The position numbers and the translations under genes are program-made. The notes under the pieces were generated by a model. The model did not search any database. It saw only the letters and a list, made by a program, of their open reading frames with translations, and was not told the DNA's origin. A stretch of DNA of 33,744 nucleotides from an uncultured Paracoccaceae bacterium (lineage in GTDB: Bacteria; Pseudomonadota; Alphaproteobacteria; Rhodobacterales; Rhodobacteraceae): positions 1 to 33,744 of the forward strand of contig CALMSR010000063.1 of NCBI GenBank assembly GCA_937872465.1. The letters are read 5' to 3'. Below, piece by piece: positions 24,376-32,680 of this stretch. How positions within the stretch are numbered: the stretch's first letter is position 1; every line of letters begins with the position of its first letter.

Positions 24376-25649
24376 TCCGCTTCGTCCTCGCCGATCTCCG
24401 CCTGCACGCCCTCGGGGCGCTGGTGATCGTCCTGCTCATCGCGAGCGCGACCGCGCTCGGCATGGCGGTCCGCATCGAGGAGCGCGCGCTGCGCCTCGGC
24501 AGCGCGCGCGCCGCCGACCGCTTCGACCTGGTCGTCGGCGCGGCGGGCAGCGAAACCCAGCTCGTGCTGTCCTCGGTGTTCCTGCAGCCCGCGCCGCTGA
24601 CGCTGCTCAATGGCGACGTCCTGCGGCGGCTCTCCGAGGATCCGCGGGTCGAATTCGCCGCGCCCGTCGGCTTCGGCGATTCCTTCCTCGGCTATCCCAT
24701 CGTGGGGACGACCGCGGAATTCGTCGAGAGCCTCGGCCTGGCCGACGGCGGGGCCGAACCTCTCTTCGCGAGCCTCGGCGAGGCGATCGTCGGCGCCTGC
24801 GTGCGTCTCGATCCCGGCTACGAGATCACGCCGATGCACGGCCTCCCCGGGCAGGAGGCGGAAGAGCACGACGAGATCGTCTACCATGTCGCCGGCCGCC
24901 TGGCCCCGACGGCGACGCCCTGGGACCGGGCGATCCTGGTGCCGATCGAAGGGGTCTGGAAGGTCCATGAGCACGGCGAGGAGGCCCATGACGAGGCCGG
25001 CCACGATCATGAAGCCGACCACGACCACGACCACGAAGGCCATGACCACGCGCACGAAGACCACGGGGCGGAGGCGGCGACCGCACGGCTCGGCCCGCCC
25101 TGGCCCGACGACCTGCCCGGCGTGCCCGCCATCATCGTCAAGCCCCGCTCGATCGCCAATGCCTACCAGCTCCGCGGCGAATATCGCACCGAGACGACCC
25201 TGGCCGTCTTCCCGGGCGAGGTGCTGACCCGGCTCTATTCCACGCTCGGCGATGCGCGCCAGATCCTGACGGCGATCGCCATCGGCACGCAGGCCTTGGC
25301 GGCAGCGGCTGTCCTGCTCGTCGCCATGGCGCATCTCGCCCAGCGCCGCCGCCAGATCGGCGCGCTCCGCGCCTTCGGGGCGCCGCGGGTCGCGGTCTTC
25401 GGCGTGGTCTGGGCGGAGCTCCTGCTCGTCGTCGGGCTCGGGGTCGCCTTCGGCGTCCTGCTCGGCTACGCCGGCGCGAAGGTCCTCGCGATCGGGCTGA
25501 GCCGGCAGAGCGGCATCCACCTGCCGGTGACGCTCGAGGCCTCGGATCTCGGCTTCGCCGCCGTGCTGCTTGCCGTCGCCGCCGCCATCGCCGCGCTCCC
25601 GGCGGTCTACGCCTATCGCCAGTCCCCCGCCGCGGCCCTGCGGAGCTGA
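24372..25649 (+). CDS. FtsX-like ABC permease with histidine-rich periplasmic insert
   Basis: A 425-residue MacB/FtsX-type permease. It has an N-terminal membrane helix (about 12-32), a large extracytoplasmic domain (about 33-295), and three C-terminal helices (about 300-322, 342-372 and 393-414). The family-typical cytoplasmic loop RRRQIGALRAFGAPR (326-340) meets the ATPase. The periplasmic domain carries an insert with 12 histidines between residues 199 and 231 (HDHEADHDHDHEGHDHAHED at 211-230). Such His/Asp-rich loops bind zinc, nickel or copper. The system therefore probably handles a transition metal in the periplasm, conceptually like zinc-regulated Zrg-type ABC modules that also pair such a permease with accessory proteins. 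It ends the plus-strand operon; the substrate is inferred, not shown. Confidence 0.88.
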   Translation: MIRFVLADLRLHALGALVIVLLIASATALGMAVRIEERALRLGSARAADRFDLVVGAAGSETQLVLSSVFLQPAPLTLLNGDVLRRLSEDPRVEFAAPVGFGDSFLGYPIVGTTAEFVESLGLADGGAEPLFASLGEAIVGACVRLDPGYEITPMHGLPGQEAEEHDEIVYHVAGRLAPTATPWDRAILVPIEGVWKVHEHGEEAHDEAGHDHEADHDHDHEGHDHAHEDHGAEAATARLGPPWPDDLPGVPAIIVKPRSIANAYQLRGEYRTETTLAVFPGEVLTRLYSTLGDARQILTAIAIGTQALAAAAVLLVAMAHLAQRRRQIGALRAFGAPRVAVFGVVWAELLLVVGLGVAFGVLLGYAGAKVLAIGLSRQSGIHLPVTLEASDLGFAAVLLAVAAAIAALPAVYAYRQSPAAALRS

Positions 25650-25790
25650 AGCCGCGCGCCGGGACCTTAACCTGGCGCCGCCGCGCCCAACCGACACTGT
25701 GGCCTCAGGACCAAGCCTCGGGCCAGGGAAAGGGCCGCGTTCTTGCCGGGTCGAGACGTCATCGGCCGACCGCTCCGCCCTAGGCGCGGA

Positions 25791-26381
25791 TCAAATGGTC
25801 CCGGTCAGGAAACCGACACCCGCGGCCGCGATCACGGCGCCGAGGCCGCGCACGGCGAGCGCGCCGCGCTCCGAGGCGGTGAAGAGCCCGAGCGAGATGC
25901 CGGCGATATGCAGGAAGCCGGTCCCGATCACGAAGCCCGCGGCATAGGCGAGCGGGCTCGCGGCCTGCGGCATCTCCTGCCCATGCGCATGGCCGTGGAA
26001 CACCGCGAAGAAGCCGACGATCACCGCCGCGACCATGAGGGGCGGCCGCCAGGCCATGAGGACCGCGAGACCGATGATCAGCGCCGAGGCGGCGATCCCG
26101 GTCTCGATGCCCGGCACCGGCACGCCGGCGACCCCGAGCGCGCCCCCGAGCGCCATGACCAGCGGGAAGGTGACCGGCAGGAGCCAGATCGCCGGCGCCC
26201 CGAGGAAGGCGCCCCAGAGCCCGACGGCGACCATGGCGGCGACATGGTCCCAGCCGAGGATCGGATGCAGGAAGCCGGTCAGGAAGCCGCCCCCGGCGAC
26301 CGCGCCCTCATGGGCGAGGGCGGCACTCGCCGGGAATGCCAGGAGCGCGGCGAGCAAGAGGATCTTTCGGGGGTCGGGCAT
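25791..26381 (-). CDS. HupE/UreJ family membrane protein
   Basis: A 196-residue inner-membrane protein with a cleavable signal (PRKILLLAALLAFPASAALA followed by HEG, a histidine at the new N terminus). It has six further hydrophobic segments. The family signature HPILGWDHVAAMVAVG (39-54) is intact, and a second metal-like motif FHGHAHG (128-134) lies between helices. HupE/UreJ proteins are nickel or cobalt permease-like; members occur with hydrogenase or urease genes, but neither is nearby. The ATG at 26381 has AAGGA eight bases upstream; an ATG at 26390 overlaps the DUF3604 stop but has no usable Shine-Dalgarno sequence. It is the second gene of a minus-strand pair and faces the His-rich permease, another hint of metal handling here. 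Confidence 0.88.
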   Translation of the reverse strand: MPDPRKILLLAALLAFPASAALAHEGAVAGGGFLTGFLHPILGWDHVAAMVAVGLWGAFLGAPAIWLLPVTFPLVMALGGALGVAGVPVPGIETGIAASALIIGLAVLMAWRPPLMVAAVIVGFFAVFHGHAHGQEMPQAASPLAYAAGFVIGTGFLHIAGISLGLFTASERGALAVRGLGAVIAAAGVGFLTGTI

Positions 26382-26386
26382 GGATG

Positions 26387-28312
26387 TCATCCTTCGGGGC
26401 TGTACCAGATCGGCGAGGTATAGGCGCGCTCCTGGGCTTCGGTCTCCGCACCCTCGGGGATCGGCACGCCGAAGCGGAAGGCGTCGTAGACCACCCAGCG
26501 CGGCGTCGGGATCTCCAGGACGCGGGCGTAGTAGAAAGCTTTCTGGCCCGGATCGAACGCCGGATCGGCCCAGACGGCGGCGAGTTCCGCGGCACCGATG
26601 GTGTTGGTCCAGTTGGCGGCGGCGACATCGACGGTACTCCCGACTGGCGGCAGCACGCCCTCGGCATCGGGCTCGCGCCCCTCCGACCAGGCGACATCGT
26701 AGACCTGCTCGTGGGTCGCGCCCTCGGCGTCGAGCCAGCCCTTGACGATCTGGATGCGGTCGAGGTTGGCGCCGATCGGATCGCGAAGGGCGTAGACCAT
26801 GAAGGTCGGGACGCCGTCGCCGGAACCGGCGGGCAGATCGGCGCCCATGGGCACGCCCTTTTCGTAGCCGCGGAAGGCGGGCTGGCGGCTGTTCAGATCC
26901 TGGTCCGTATAGTCCCAGCCGCCGAAGAAGCGCACCAGCATGCGCGGGCCGGTGGTGGCATAGACCTCCTTGCGGGCGAGCGCGTCCCAGATCGCCGCGC
27001 GGGTGTTCTCGGTCGCCCAGACGCCGGTATAGCCCGAGGCGACCAGCTGATAGCCCTCGAAGACGCCGACCTCGGTCTCGGTGAAGGGGTGCTGCATGCG
27101 CTCGGGTTTGGGCTCGGCATTGCTCGCCTTGCCGAAGAAGTTGTCCTCCTCGACCGCCGAGAGCGCGGTGTGGCTGTCGGTCGATCCGACGAGGCCGAAC
27201 TTGTAGGGATTGGTGCCGAGCCGGCTCTCCAGCAGCAGGCCGTTCTTCAGCGCCTCGCGGGTGTATTCGTATTGCAGCATCTCGGGCGTCTTGGCCTGGG
27301 TCAGGTCCAGGTTGCCGACGTCCCAGGTCTCGTAATCGGCGAAGGCGTCGTCGGGCGAGAGGAACGGATGCGCCTCGCCGTCGCCCTTGATCTGCGTGGT
27401 CTCGTAGAGCGGCTCCCACTTGGCGCGGGATTCGACATAGGCCGCGTCGATCGCGCGCCCGGTGTACTGGGCGTCGACGGGGAACATCAGCCCGTTCGAG
27501 AGGTTGCCGTTGTGGGCGATGGCGAGCGCCGAGCCCCCGGTGGTGGCCTCGTAGTTCTCCAGCCATTCGTAGAGGTCGAGCGGGTCGGTCGAGCCGACCG
27601 GCCCCTGGGTGGTGAAGGGCACCACCTGTCCCGCCTTCTCCGCGCCCTCGCGGAAGAGCACGTTGCGATGCAGGTTGTTGCCTGCGACGAGCGAGGTCCA
27701 CTCGAAGCCGATGATGGTGGAGAAGTTTCCGGGGTCGTTGTAGCGGTCGGCGGTCTCGACCACGTGCTCCCAGACGGTGGCGAAGGTCTTTCCGCCGGGC
27801 GAGTACTCTGCCAGCATCCCGGGGTCGATGTTCCCCTGAGCGAAGGTGGTGATCAGGTTGAGCGCGGCGGCGGCGGCCGCCTCGCCGCCGGCCTGGATGC
27901 CCTCGTACCAGGACCGCGCCTGCTCGAACTTCAGGATCTCGGGCTTGCCCGCCGCCAAATCGTTGAAGAAGCCCATGGCATCGGAATGATCGGCGATCAC
28001 CAGCCAGTCGAGCGGGCGGCCGAGCTTCGCCGGCTGGCCCGAGGAGGCCGTGACCTGCTCGCCGCGGGCGAAGCGATAGGCATCGTCGAGCCCCAGCCGC
28101 GCGCCGAAGAGCCCCGCGTCCACCGAGAGCCCGGTGTGTAGATGCGTGTCGCCCCAGAACACCCGGTCGGGAAAGCTGCGCTCCGCATAGGGCGAATAGG
28201 CCTTGCCCGGATAGAGCCCCGAGAGCGAGCTTTCTGCCGGAATGAACTGCGCCGACGCGGGCCCCGGCAGGGCCGCGATGCAGAGCGCCGTGCAGAATGG
28301 CCGGATGCGCAT
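26387..28312 (-). CDS. Secreted DUF3604 protein (PHP-like metal hydrolase fold)
   Basis: A 641-residue protein with a signal peptide ([20 protein letters not shown], cut near AQF). It has the DUF3604 blocks [20 protein letters not shown] (51-70; D55, H57, H59), [11 protein letters not shown] (104-114), a central [11 protein letters not shown] and [20 protein letters not shown]. The repeated H/D motifs look like the multi-metal centre of PHP-type phosphoesterases, but no reaction is known to me. It is exported to the periplasm. The ATG follows seven G and GAAGCACC on the minus strand, so the Shine-Dalgarno sequence is itself a G-tract. The gene is divergent from a LysR gene and is followed closely by the hupE-like gene. 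Its position next to a phosphatase/metal cluster fits a metal-dependent extracellular hydrolase. Confidence 0.88.
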   Translation of the reverse strand: MRIRPFCTALCIAALPGPASAQFIPAESSLSGLYPGKAYSPYAERSFPDRVFWGDTHLHTGLSVDAGLFGARLGLDDAYRFARGEQVTASSGQPAKLGRPLDWLVIADHSDAMGFFNDLAAGKPEILKFEQARSWYEGIQAGGEAAAAAALNLITTFAQGNIDPGMLAEYSPGGKTFATVWEHVVETADRYNDPGNFSTIIGFEWTSLVAGNNLHRNVLFREGAEKAGQVVPFTTQGPVGSTDPLDLYEWLENYEATTGGSALAIAHNGNLSNGLMFPVDAQYTGRAIDAAYVESRAKWEPLYETTQIKGDGEAHPFLSPDDAFADYETWDVGNLDLTQAKTPEMLQYEYTREALKNGLLLESRLGTNPYKFGLVGSTDSHTALSAVEEDNFFGKASNAEPKPERMQHPFTETEVGVFEGYQLVASGYTGVWATENTRAAIWDALARKEVYATTGPRMLVRFFGGWDYTDQDLNSRQPAFRGYEKGVPMGADLPAGSGDGVPTFMVYALRDPIGANLDRIQIVKGWLDAEGATHEQVYDVAWSEGREPDAEGVLPPVGSTVDVAAANWTNTIGAAELAAVWADPAFDPGQKAFYYARVLEIPTPRWVVYDAFRFGVPIPEGAETEAQERAYTSPIWYSPEG

Positions 28313-28506
28313 GGTGCTTCCCCCCCTTGATCTGCCCAGGATAGCACAGGGGTTGGAGTTGTCGTTGCGCCATGTCAAGGGCTTCCGCTGACGGCCCATC
28401 GCCGGCGCCCCGCCCGCGACTTGTGCCGGCGGCGAGGGCCGCTGGCGCAATATCGTGCAGGGATGCTATGATCGCGCCGGATCGCCTCAGCCGAGGATCT
28501 CGCCGG

Positions 28507-29484
28507 ATGCGGCTCGATCGCCTGAACTTCTTCATGTCCGTGGTTCATAGCGGCTCCATCGCTGCGGCGTCGCGCGAGGTCAATCTCGCGCAGCCGGCGC
28601 TCAGCAAGCACATGAGGGCCCTCGAGGACGAACTGGGCGTCGCGCTCTTCGAACGCAGCGTCAGGGGGGTGACGCTGACGAAGGCCGGCGAGCGCCTCTA
28701 CGAGCGCGGAACCTCGGTCCTGCGCCGGATCGACCAGATCCGCCACGAGGTCGTCGAGACCGGCGAATCTCCGGTCGGGGAGGTCTGCATAGCCATCGCC
28801 GCCTCGATGGCGCCGGTGCTGGCCGGCTATCTCTTCTGGCGGGCCAGGGCCGTCTATCCCGACATCGACCTCAGGATCCGCGATGCCTACACCGTCATGA
28901 GCAGAAACCTCGTTCGGACCGGGGCCGTGGACGTCGCGCTGGTCCCGAACGTGGCCGCGCTGGAAAACGTCCGGTCCCTGCCCCTCATCAGCCAGAAGTT
29001 CTACCTCGTCGGACGAAGCTTTCCCGGCGGCATGGGTCCCACCGTCGAGCTCCGCGACCTGCGCGGGTTTCCGCTCGTCATGGGGACCCGCAACAATCAT
29101 TTCCGGATCTCCCTGGAGAATATCGCCCTTCGCGAAGGTCATTCCCTGAACATCGTGATCGAGCAGGAATCCATCCCGGTATACCGAAGCATCATCCTGT
29201 CCGGCCCGGCCTATACCGTGGTTCCCTATTCGGCCTTCGCCGAGGAGATCGCGGGCGGCGCCCTGCAGGCCAAGGAGATCGTCAACCCGCCCGTCGAACG
29301 GGTGCTGTCCATGGCCTGGAACGACAGCGGTGGGCTGAGCGTGGCGACCGAGGCCATCAAGAGCCTGTTCGAGACCTGCGTCCGGGAACTGGTGGCGGAA
29401 GGCAAGCTCGTCGGACGCATCCTGTCGAAGGAACCCGACATCGAGCCGAGGCCCGGCCCGGCCCGAGACGACATTTCCCCCTGA
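28507..29484 (+). CDS. LysR-family regulator beside DUF3604
   Basis: A 325-residue LysR-type regulator starting MRLDRLNFFMSVVHSGSIAA. The N-terminal helix-turn-helix is ASREVNLAQPALSKHMRALE (about 21-40), followed by a linker helix and a two-lobed effector domain from about residue 90. The ATG at 28507 gives the normal length; the frame extends 45 residues further upstream without family-like sequence, and an ATG at 28468 is a second option. The gene is divergent from the DUF3604/hupE pair across a 194-base gap, the usual arrangement for a regulator of that pair. In that gap TTGCGCCA (28365-28372) and TGGCGCAA (28443-28450) form widely spaced inverted octamers. The effector is unknown. Confidence 0.9.
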   Translation: MRLDRLNFFMSVVHSGSIAAASREVNLAQPALSKHMRALEDELGVALFERSVRGVTLTKAGERLYERGTSVLRRIDQIRHEVVETGESPVGEVCIAIAASMAPVLAGYLFWRARAVYPDIDLRIRDAYTVMSRNLVRTGAVDVALVPNVAALENVRSLPLISQKFYLVGRSFPGGMGPTVELRDLRGFPLVMGTRNNHFRISLENIALREGHSLNIVIEQESIPVYRSIILSGPAYTVVPYSAFAEEIAGGALQAKEIVNPPVERVLSMAWNDSGGLSVATEAIKSLFETCVRELVAEGKLVGRILSKEPDIEPRPGPARDDISP

Positions 29485-29571
29485 AACGGGCCCGCGCCGG
29501 CGAGGCGCGATCCGCATTCCGGGCCGGTCCCGCAGCCGCTTTGCAGGCGCGCCGCATCACCGGGCGGAGTA

Positions 29572-29613
29572 CCCCGGGCGAACGCGGCATCCGGGTGCCG
29601 CGTTCGCCCGGGG
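29572..29613. terminator. Perfect 18-bp stem-loop between convergent genes
   Basis: The left arm 29572-29589 (CCCCGGGCGAACGCGGCA) is exactly complementary to the right arm 29596-29613 around a six-base loop (TCCGGG). It lies in the 305-base convergent gap 29485-29789, which has no gene, and could end transcription from both sides. No T-tract is seen on either strand, so it is not a textbook intrinsic terminator. A GGCGGCGCCGCC palindrome lies further right, near 29734. Confidence 0.65.
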
Positions 29614-29789
29614 CGACGGACCGGGCCCGCAACGGCGAGGCAGCGCCTCGCGCCGGTTCGTCAGCGGGACACGCGGGCGCCGAGGCCGCGGGAGGCCGGG
29701 CGTCACCGTCGGCCGACAATCCGCGAGAAAAGGCGGCGCCGCCACGGCGGGACGGGCTCCGGTCCGCAGCGATCGCACGGAGACCGGTA

Positions 29790-30974
29790 TCAGGCGAGCG
29801 GCAGCCGGCGGTGACGGCCGGGGCGGGCGGGATCGTGGAAATGGCTCATCGGCCCGTTCTCGGCGAAATGCCGGGACCAGTGCCCGAGCGCCGCGCGATC
29901 GAGCGTCACGCCGAGGCCGGGCCCCTCGGGCACCCGGACCGTGTCCTTCACCTGGCGGAACGGCCCGCCCTCGATCACGTCGCCGATCTGCCAGCGGAAG
30001 AGCGATTGCGAGGGCTCGGTGATCCAGGGCGTCGCGGCGACCACATGCAGATAGGCCGCGGTCATGATGCCGAGATCGTTCGAATAGCACCAGAAGCCCT
30101 TGCCCATGGCCTCGCAGGCGGCGACGAATTTCAGGGTCCGCGCGAGCCCGCCGAGCGCCGCGAAATTGCAGACGAAGAAATCGGGCGCGCCGAGCGCGAC
30201 CGCCCGCCGCAGGTCGGGGACATGGGTCGAGAAGGGAATCGCGGAATGCTGGCGCAGCGCCGCCATCTCCTCGAAGCTCGCGACCGGATCCTCGTAGTTG
30301 CGGATGTCGAAGGGCTCGATCTCGCGCAGGATGCGCCGGGCGGTGGTCAGGGACCATTGCATGTTGGAATCGAGCCGCAGCATCGCCCGCCGCCCGAGCC
30401 GCTCGCGCAGGAGCCGCACCGTGTCGATCTCGAGCAGCGGGTCGCCGAGGATCAGCTTGCCCTCGAACATCGTGGCGCCATGCTCCTCGGCCATGCGCTG
30501 GCAGTAATCGGCGACCGCCTCGGGCGTCATCTCGCCGCCCGCCTCGCCCTGCCGCGGCCGGAAGGAGAAATATTCGGTGAAGGCGATGTCCCGGCGCACG
30601 GCGCCGCCGAGCAGCATGTGGAGCGGCAGGCCGAATTCCTTGCCGCGGATGTCCCAGAGCGCGATCTCGACCGCGCCGAAGGCGACCTGCGCCGCGTTCT
30701 CGCCGGTATTGGCCGTGATCTGCCAGGCCGGCACGCACCGGCTCTCGCAATCGGCGAGGTCGAGCGGATCGGCCCCGATCAGCGCCGGCGCGATCTCGGC
30801 CTTGATCAGCTCGCCGAAATGCCACCAGGGCGCCTCGCCGAGCCCGGTGATCCCGGCATCGGTCTCGACCTCGATCACCGATTTCGACGCGCCGGGATAG
30901 AGCCCGGCGGTCCACCAGAACGGCGCGTCGAACGGCACGTTGACATGGGTGACACGGATCGCGGTGATCTTCAT
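29790..30974 (-). CDS. Enolase-superfamily enzyme (mandelate racemase/muconate lactonizing type)
   Basis: A 394-residue protein with the two-domain enolase-superfamily layout: a capping domain (1-125) and a barrel. Metal ligands are D202 (RLDSNMQW), E228 (NYEDPV) and a third near FSTHVPD (248-254). The catalytic lysine position reads FEGKLILGD (170-178; K173). The glucarate-dehydratase-like branch normally has KxK here, so the first lysine is replaced by glutamate. Where that branch has HSNxH, this protein has WCYSNDLGI (295-303), so the partner histidine is a tyrosine. The fold and metal site are clear, but the sugar-acid specificity of known members should not be assumed. It is translated after the MttB-like gene with a 59-base gap and probably shares its transcript. 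Confidence 0.87.
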   Translation of the reverse strand: MKITAIRVTHVNVPFDAPFWWTAGLYPGASKSVIEVETDAGITGLGEAPWWHFGELIKAEIAPALIGADPLDLADCESRCVPAWQITANTGENAAQVAFGAVEIALWDIRGKEFGLPLHMLLGGAVRRDIAFTEYFSFRPRQGEAGGEMTPEAVADYCQRMAEEHGATMFEGKLILGDPLLEIDTVRLLRERLGRRAMLRLDSNMQWSLTTARRILREIEPFDIRNYEDPVASFEEMAALRQHSAIPFSTHVPDLRRAVALGAPDFFVCNFAALGGLARTLKFVAACEAMGKGFWCYSNDLGIMTAAYLHVVAATPWITEPSQSLFRWQIGDVIEGGPFRQVKDTVRVPEGPGLGVTLDRAALGHWSRHFAENGPMSHFHDPARPGRHRRLPLA

Positions 30975-31033
30975 GCGCGCCCCTCGCTGCTCTCACCCAT
31001 CCGTCGGCGCCGGCGCCGCGCCCCGGCGCCGGC

Positions 31034-32575
31034 TCAATGCCAGGCGTCCTCCACCCCCGCCTTGCGCCGTGCCACGAAATCGTCCAGCGCCTCCCGGATC
31101 CCCTCGTCGAGCGGCGGCGGCGCATAGGCCGCGAGCATCGCCTTCCAGCGCGCATTGGCGCGGGTCGCGGCATCGAGCGCGCCCTTCTCGCTCCAGGTCT
31201 CCCAGGGGTCGTTGTCGGCCAGATCCGATTCCCAATAGGCGGTCTCGTAATGGCGGATCGTGTGCTGGCAGCCGAAGAAATGGCCCCCCGGCCCCACCTC
31301 GGCCTCGGCGTCGAAGGCGAGGTCCTCCTCGGTCACCGCCACGCCCCGCACATAGGTGTGCAGCGCACCGCAGAAATCCACGTCGAGCACGAATTTCTCG
31401 TAGGACATCGACAGGAGCCCGTCGAGGAAGCCCGCGGAATGCAGCAGGAAATTCGCGCCGCAATGGATGGCGGCGAGCATGGAATTGACCGATTCGCTCA
31501 TCGCCTGGGCGTCCGGCAGCTTCGAGGTGGTGAAGCTCCCCGAGCAGCGCAGCGGCAGGCCGAGCCGGCGGGCGAGCTGGCCCACCACCAGCGAGCCCGC
31601 CGCCGGCTCCGGGGTGCCGAAGGTCGGCGAGCCCGAGCGCAGGGCCGTCGAGGAGAGGAAATTGCCGTAGATCACCGGCGCCCCGGGGCGGACCAGCTGG
31701 GTCAGCGCGCAGCCGACCATGGTCTCGGCATGGGCCTGGGCGATGGCGCCGGCATTGGTCACCGGGCCCATGGCGCCGCCCAGGATGAAGGGCACGATCA
31801 CGCTGCCCTGGTTGGCGGCGGCATATTCGCGGATGCCGCCGGTCATCGTCCCGTCCCAGACCAGCGGCGAATTGACGTTGAAATTGCCCATGATGGTGCA
31901 ATTCGCATCGACGAAATCGGCGCCGAAGACACGCCGGCACATCTCGACCGAATCCGCCGCGCGCTCCGGCGCGGTCACCGAGCCGAGCAGCGCCTTGTCG
32001 CTGAGCGTCAGATGCGCCAGCACCATGTCGAGATGGCGCTTGTTCACCGGCACGTCCACCGGCTCGCAGACCGTGCCCCCCGAATGGTGCAGCCAGGGCG
32101 CCATATAGGCGAGCCGCACGAAGTTCCGGAAATCCTCGAGCGTGCCGTAGCGCCGGCCCCGGTCGAGATCCATCACGAAGGGCGAGCCATAGGCCGGCGC
32201 CATCACCGTGTTCCGCCCGCCGATCACGACGTTATGCGCCGGATTGCGCGCGTGCTGGACGAATTCGGCCGGGGCGCTGCCGAGCAGCGCGCGGATCATC
32301 CCCGGCTCGAAGCGCGCCCGGTCGCCGTCGAAATCCGCGCCGGCCGCGGCGAAGAGCCGCCGGGTCTCGGGATCGTTGCGGAACTCGATGCCGACCTCCG
32401 CGAGGATCCGCTCGGCGGTCGCCTCGATGCGGGCGAGCGCCTCCTCATCGAGGATCGCATAGGGCGGGATCGCCCGGGTGATATAGGCCGGGGCGGCGAT
32501 CGTGCGGCGCGCGCGCGTCTCGCGGCGCCTGGACCCCGCCCGGGCCCGCTCCTCGCCGATGGTTCCGCTTTCCAC
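31034..32575 (-). CDS. Trimethylamine methyltransferase (MttB) family protein, non-pyrrolysine
   Basis: A 513-residue member of the MttB/MtgB superfamily, whose members move methyl groups from methylated amines or betaines to a corrinoid protein. Family blocks are AYITRAIPPYAILDEEALAR near residue 30, the central TVMAPAYGSPFVMDLDRGRR, VTNAGAIAQAHAETMVGCAL, and QHTIRHYETAYWESDLADND near the end. There is no in-frame TAG, so it is a non-pyrrolysine form. A corrinoid-binding protein (MtbC type) and an activator are not in the window. The start is taken as the GTG at 32575 because GGGGAAGG precedes it; a GTG at 32596 adds seven residues with no Shine-Dalgarno sequence. It is divergent from a LysR gene and upstream of the enolase-superfamily gene. 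Confidence 0.88.
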   Translation of the reverse strand: MESGTIGEERARAGSRRRETRARRTIAAPAYITRAIPPYAILDEEALARIEATAERILAEVGIEFRNDPETRRLFAAAGADFDGDRARFEPGMIRALLGSAPAEFVQHARNPAHNVVIGGRNTVMAPAYGSPFVMDLDRGRRYGTLEDFRNFVRLAYMAPWLHHSGGTVCEPVDVPVNKRHLDMVLAHLTLSDKALLGSVTAPERAADSVEMCRRVFGADFVDANCTIMGNFNVNSPLVWDGTMTGGIREYAAANQGSVIVPFILGGAMGPVTNAGAIAQAHAETMVGCALTQLVRPGAPVIYGNFLSSTALRSGSPTFGTPEPAAGSLVVGQLARRLGLPLRCSGSFTTSKLPDAQAMSESVNSMLAAIHCGANFLLHSAGFLDGLLSMSYEKFVLDVDFCGALHTYVRGVAVTEEDLAFDAEAEVGPGGHFFGCQHTIRHYETAYWESDLADNDPWETWSEKGALDAATRANARWKAMLAAYAPPPLDEGIREALDDFVARRKAGVEDAWH

Positions 32576-32680
32576 GCCCTTCCCCGAGCCTCCCACCGGA
32601 TTCGCCAGGGCCCCAGTCTAGGGCGAGGAAACCGCGCCGGGGCAGTAGGATTCGATTTGCGCCTGTCATAAGCTCCCTTG

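Noticed and set aside
26336..28141. Open frame of 601 residues opposite the DUF3604 gene.
   Set aside because: Shadow of the DUF3604 codons; no start signal, no domain and an Arg/Gly/Val-rich composition.
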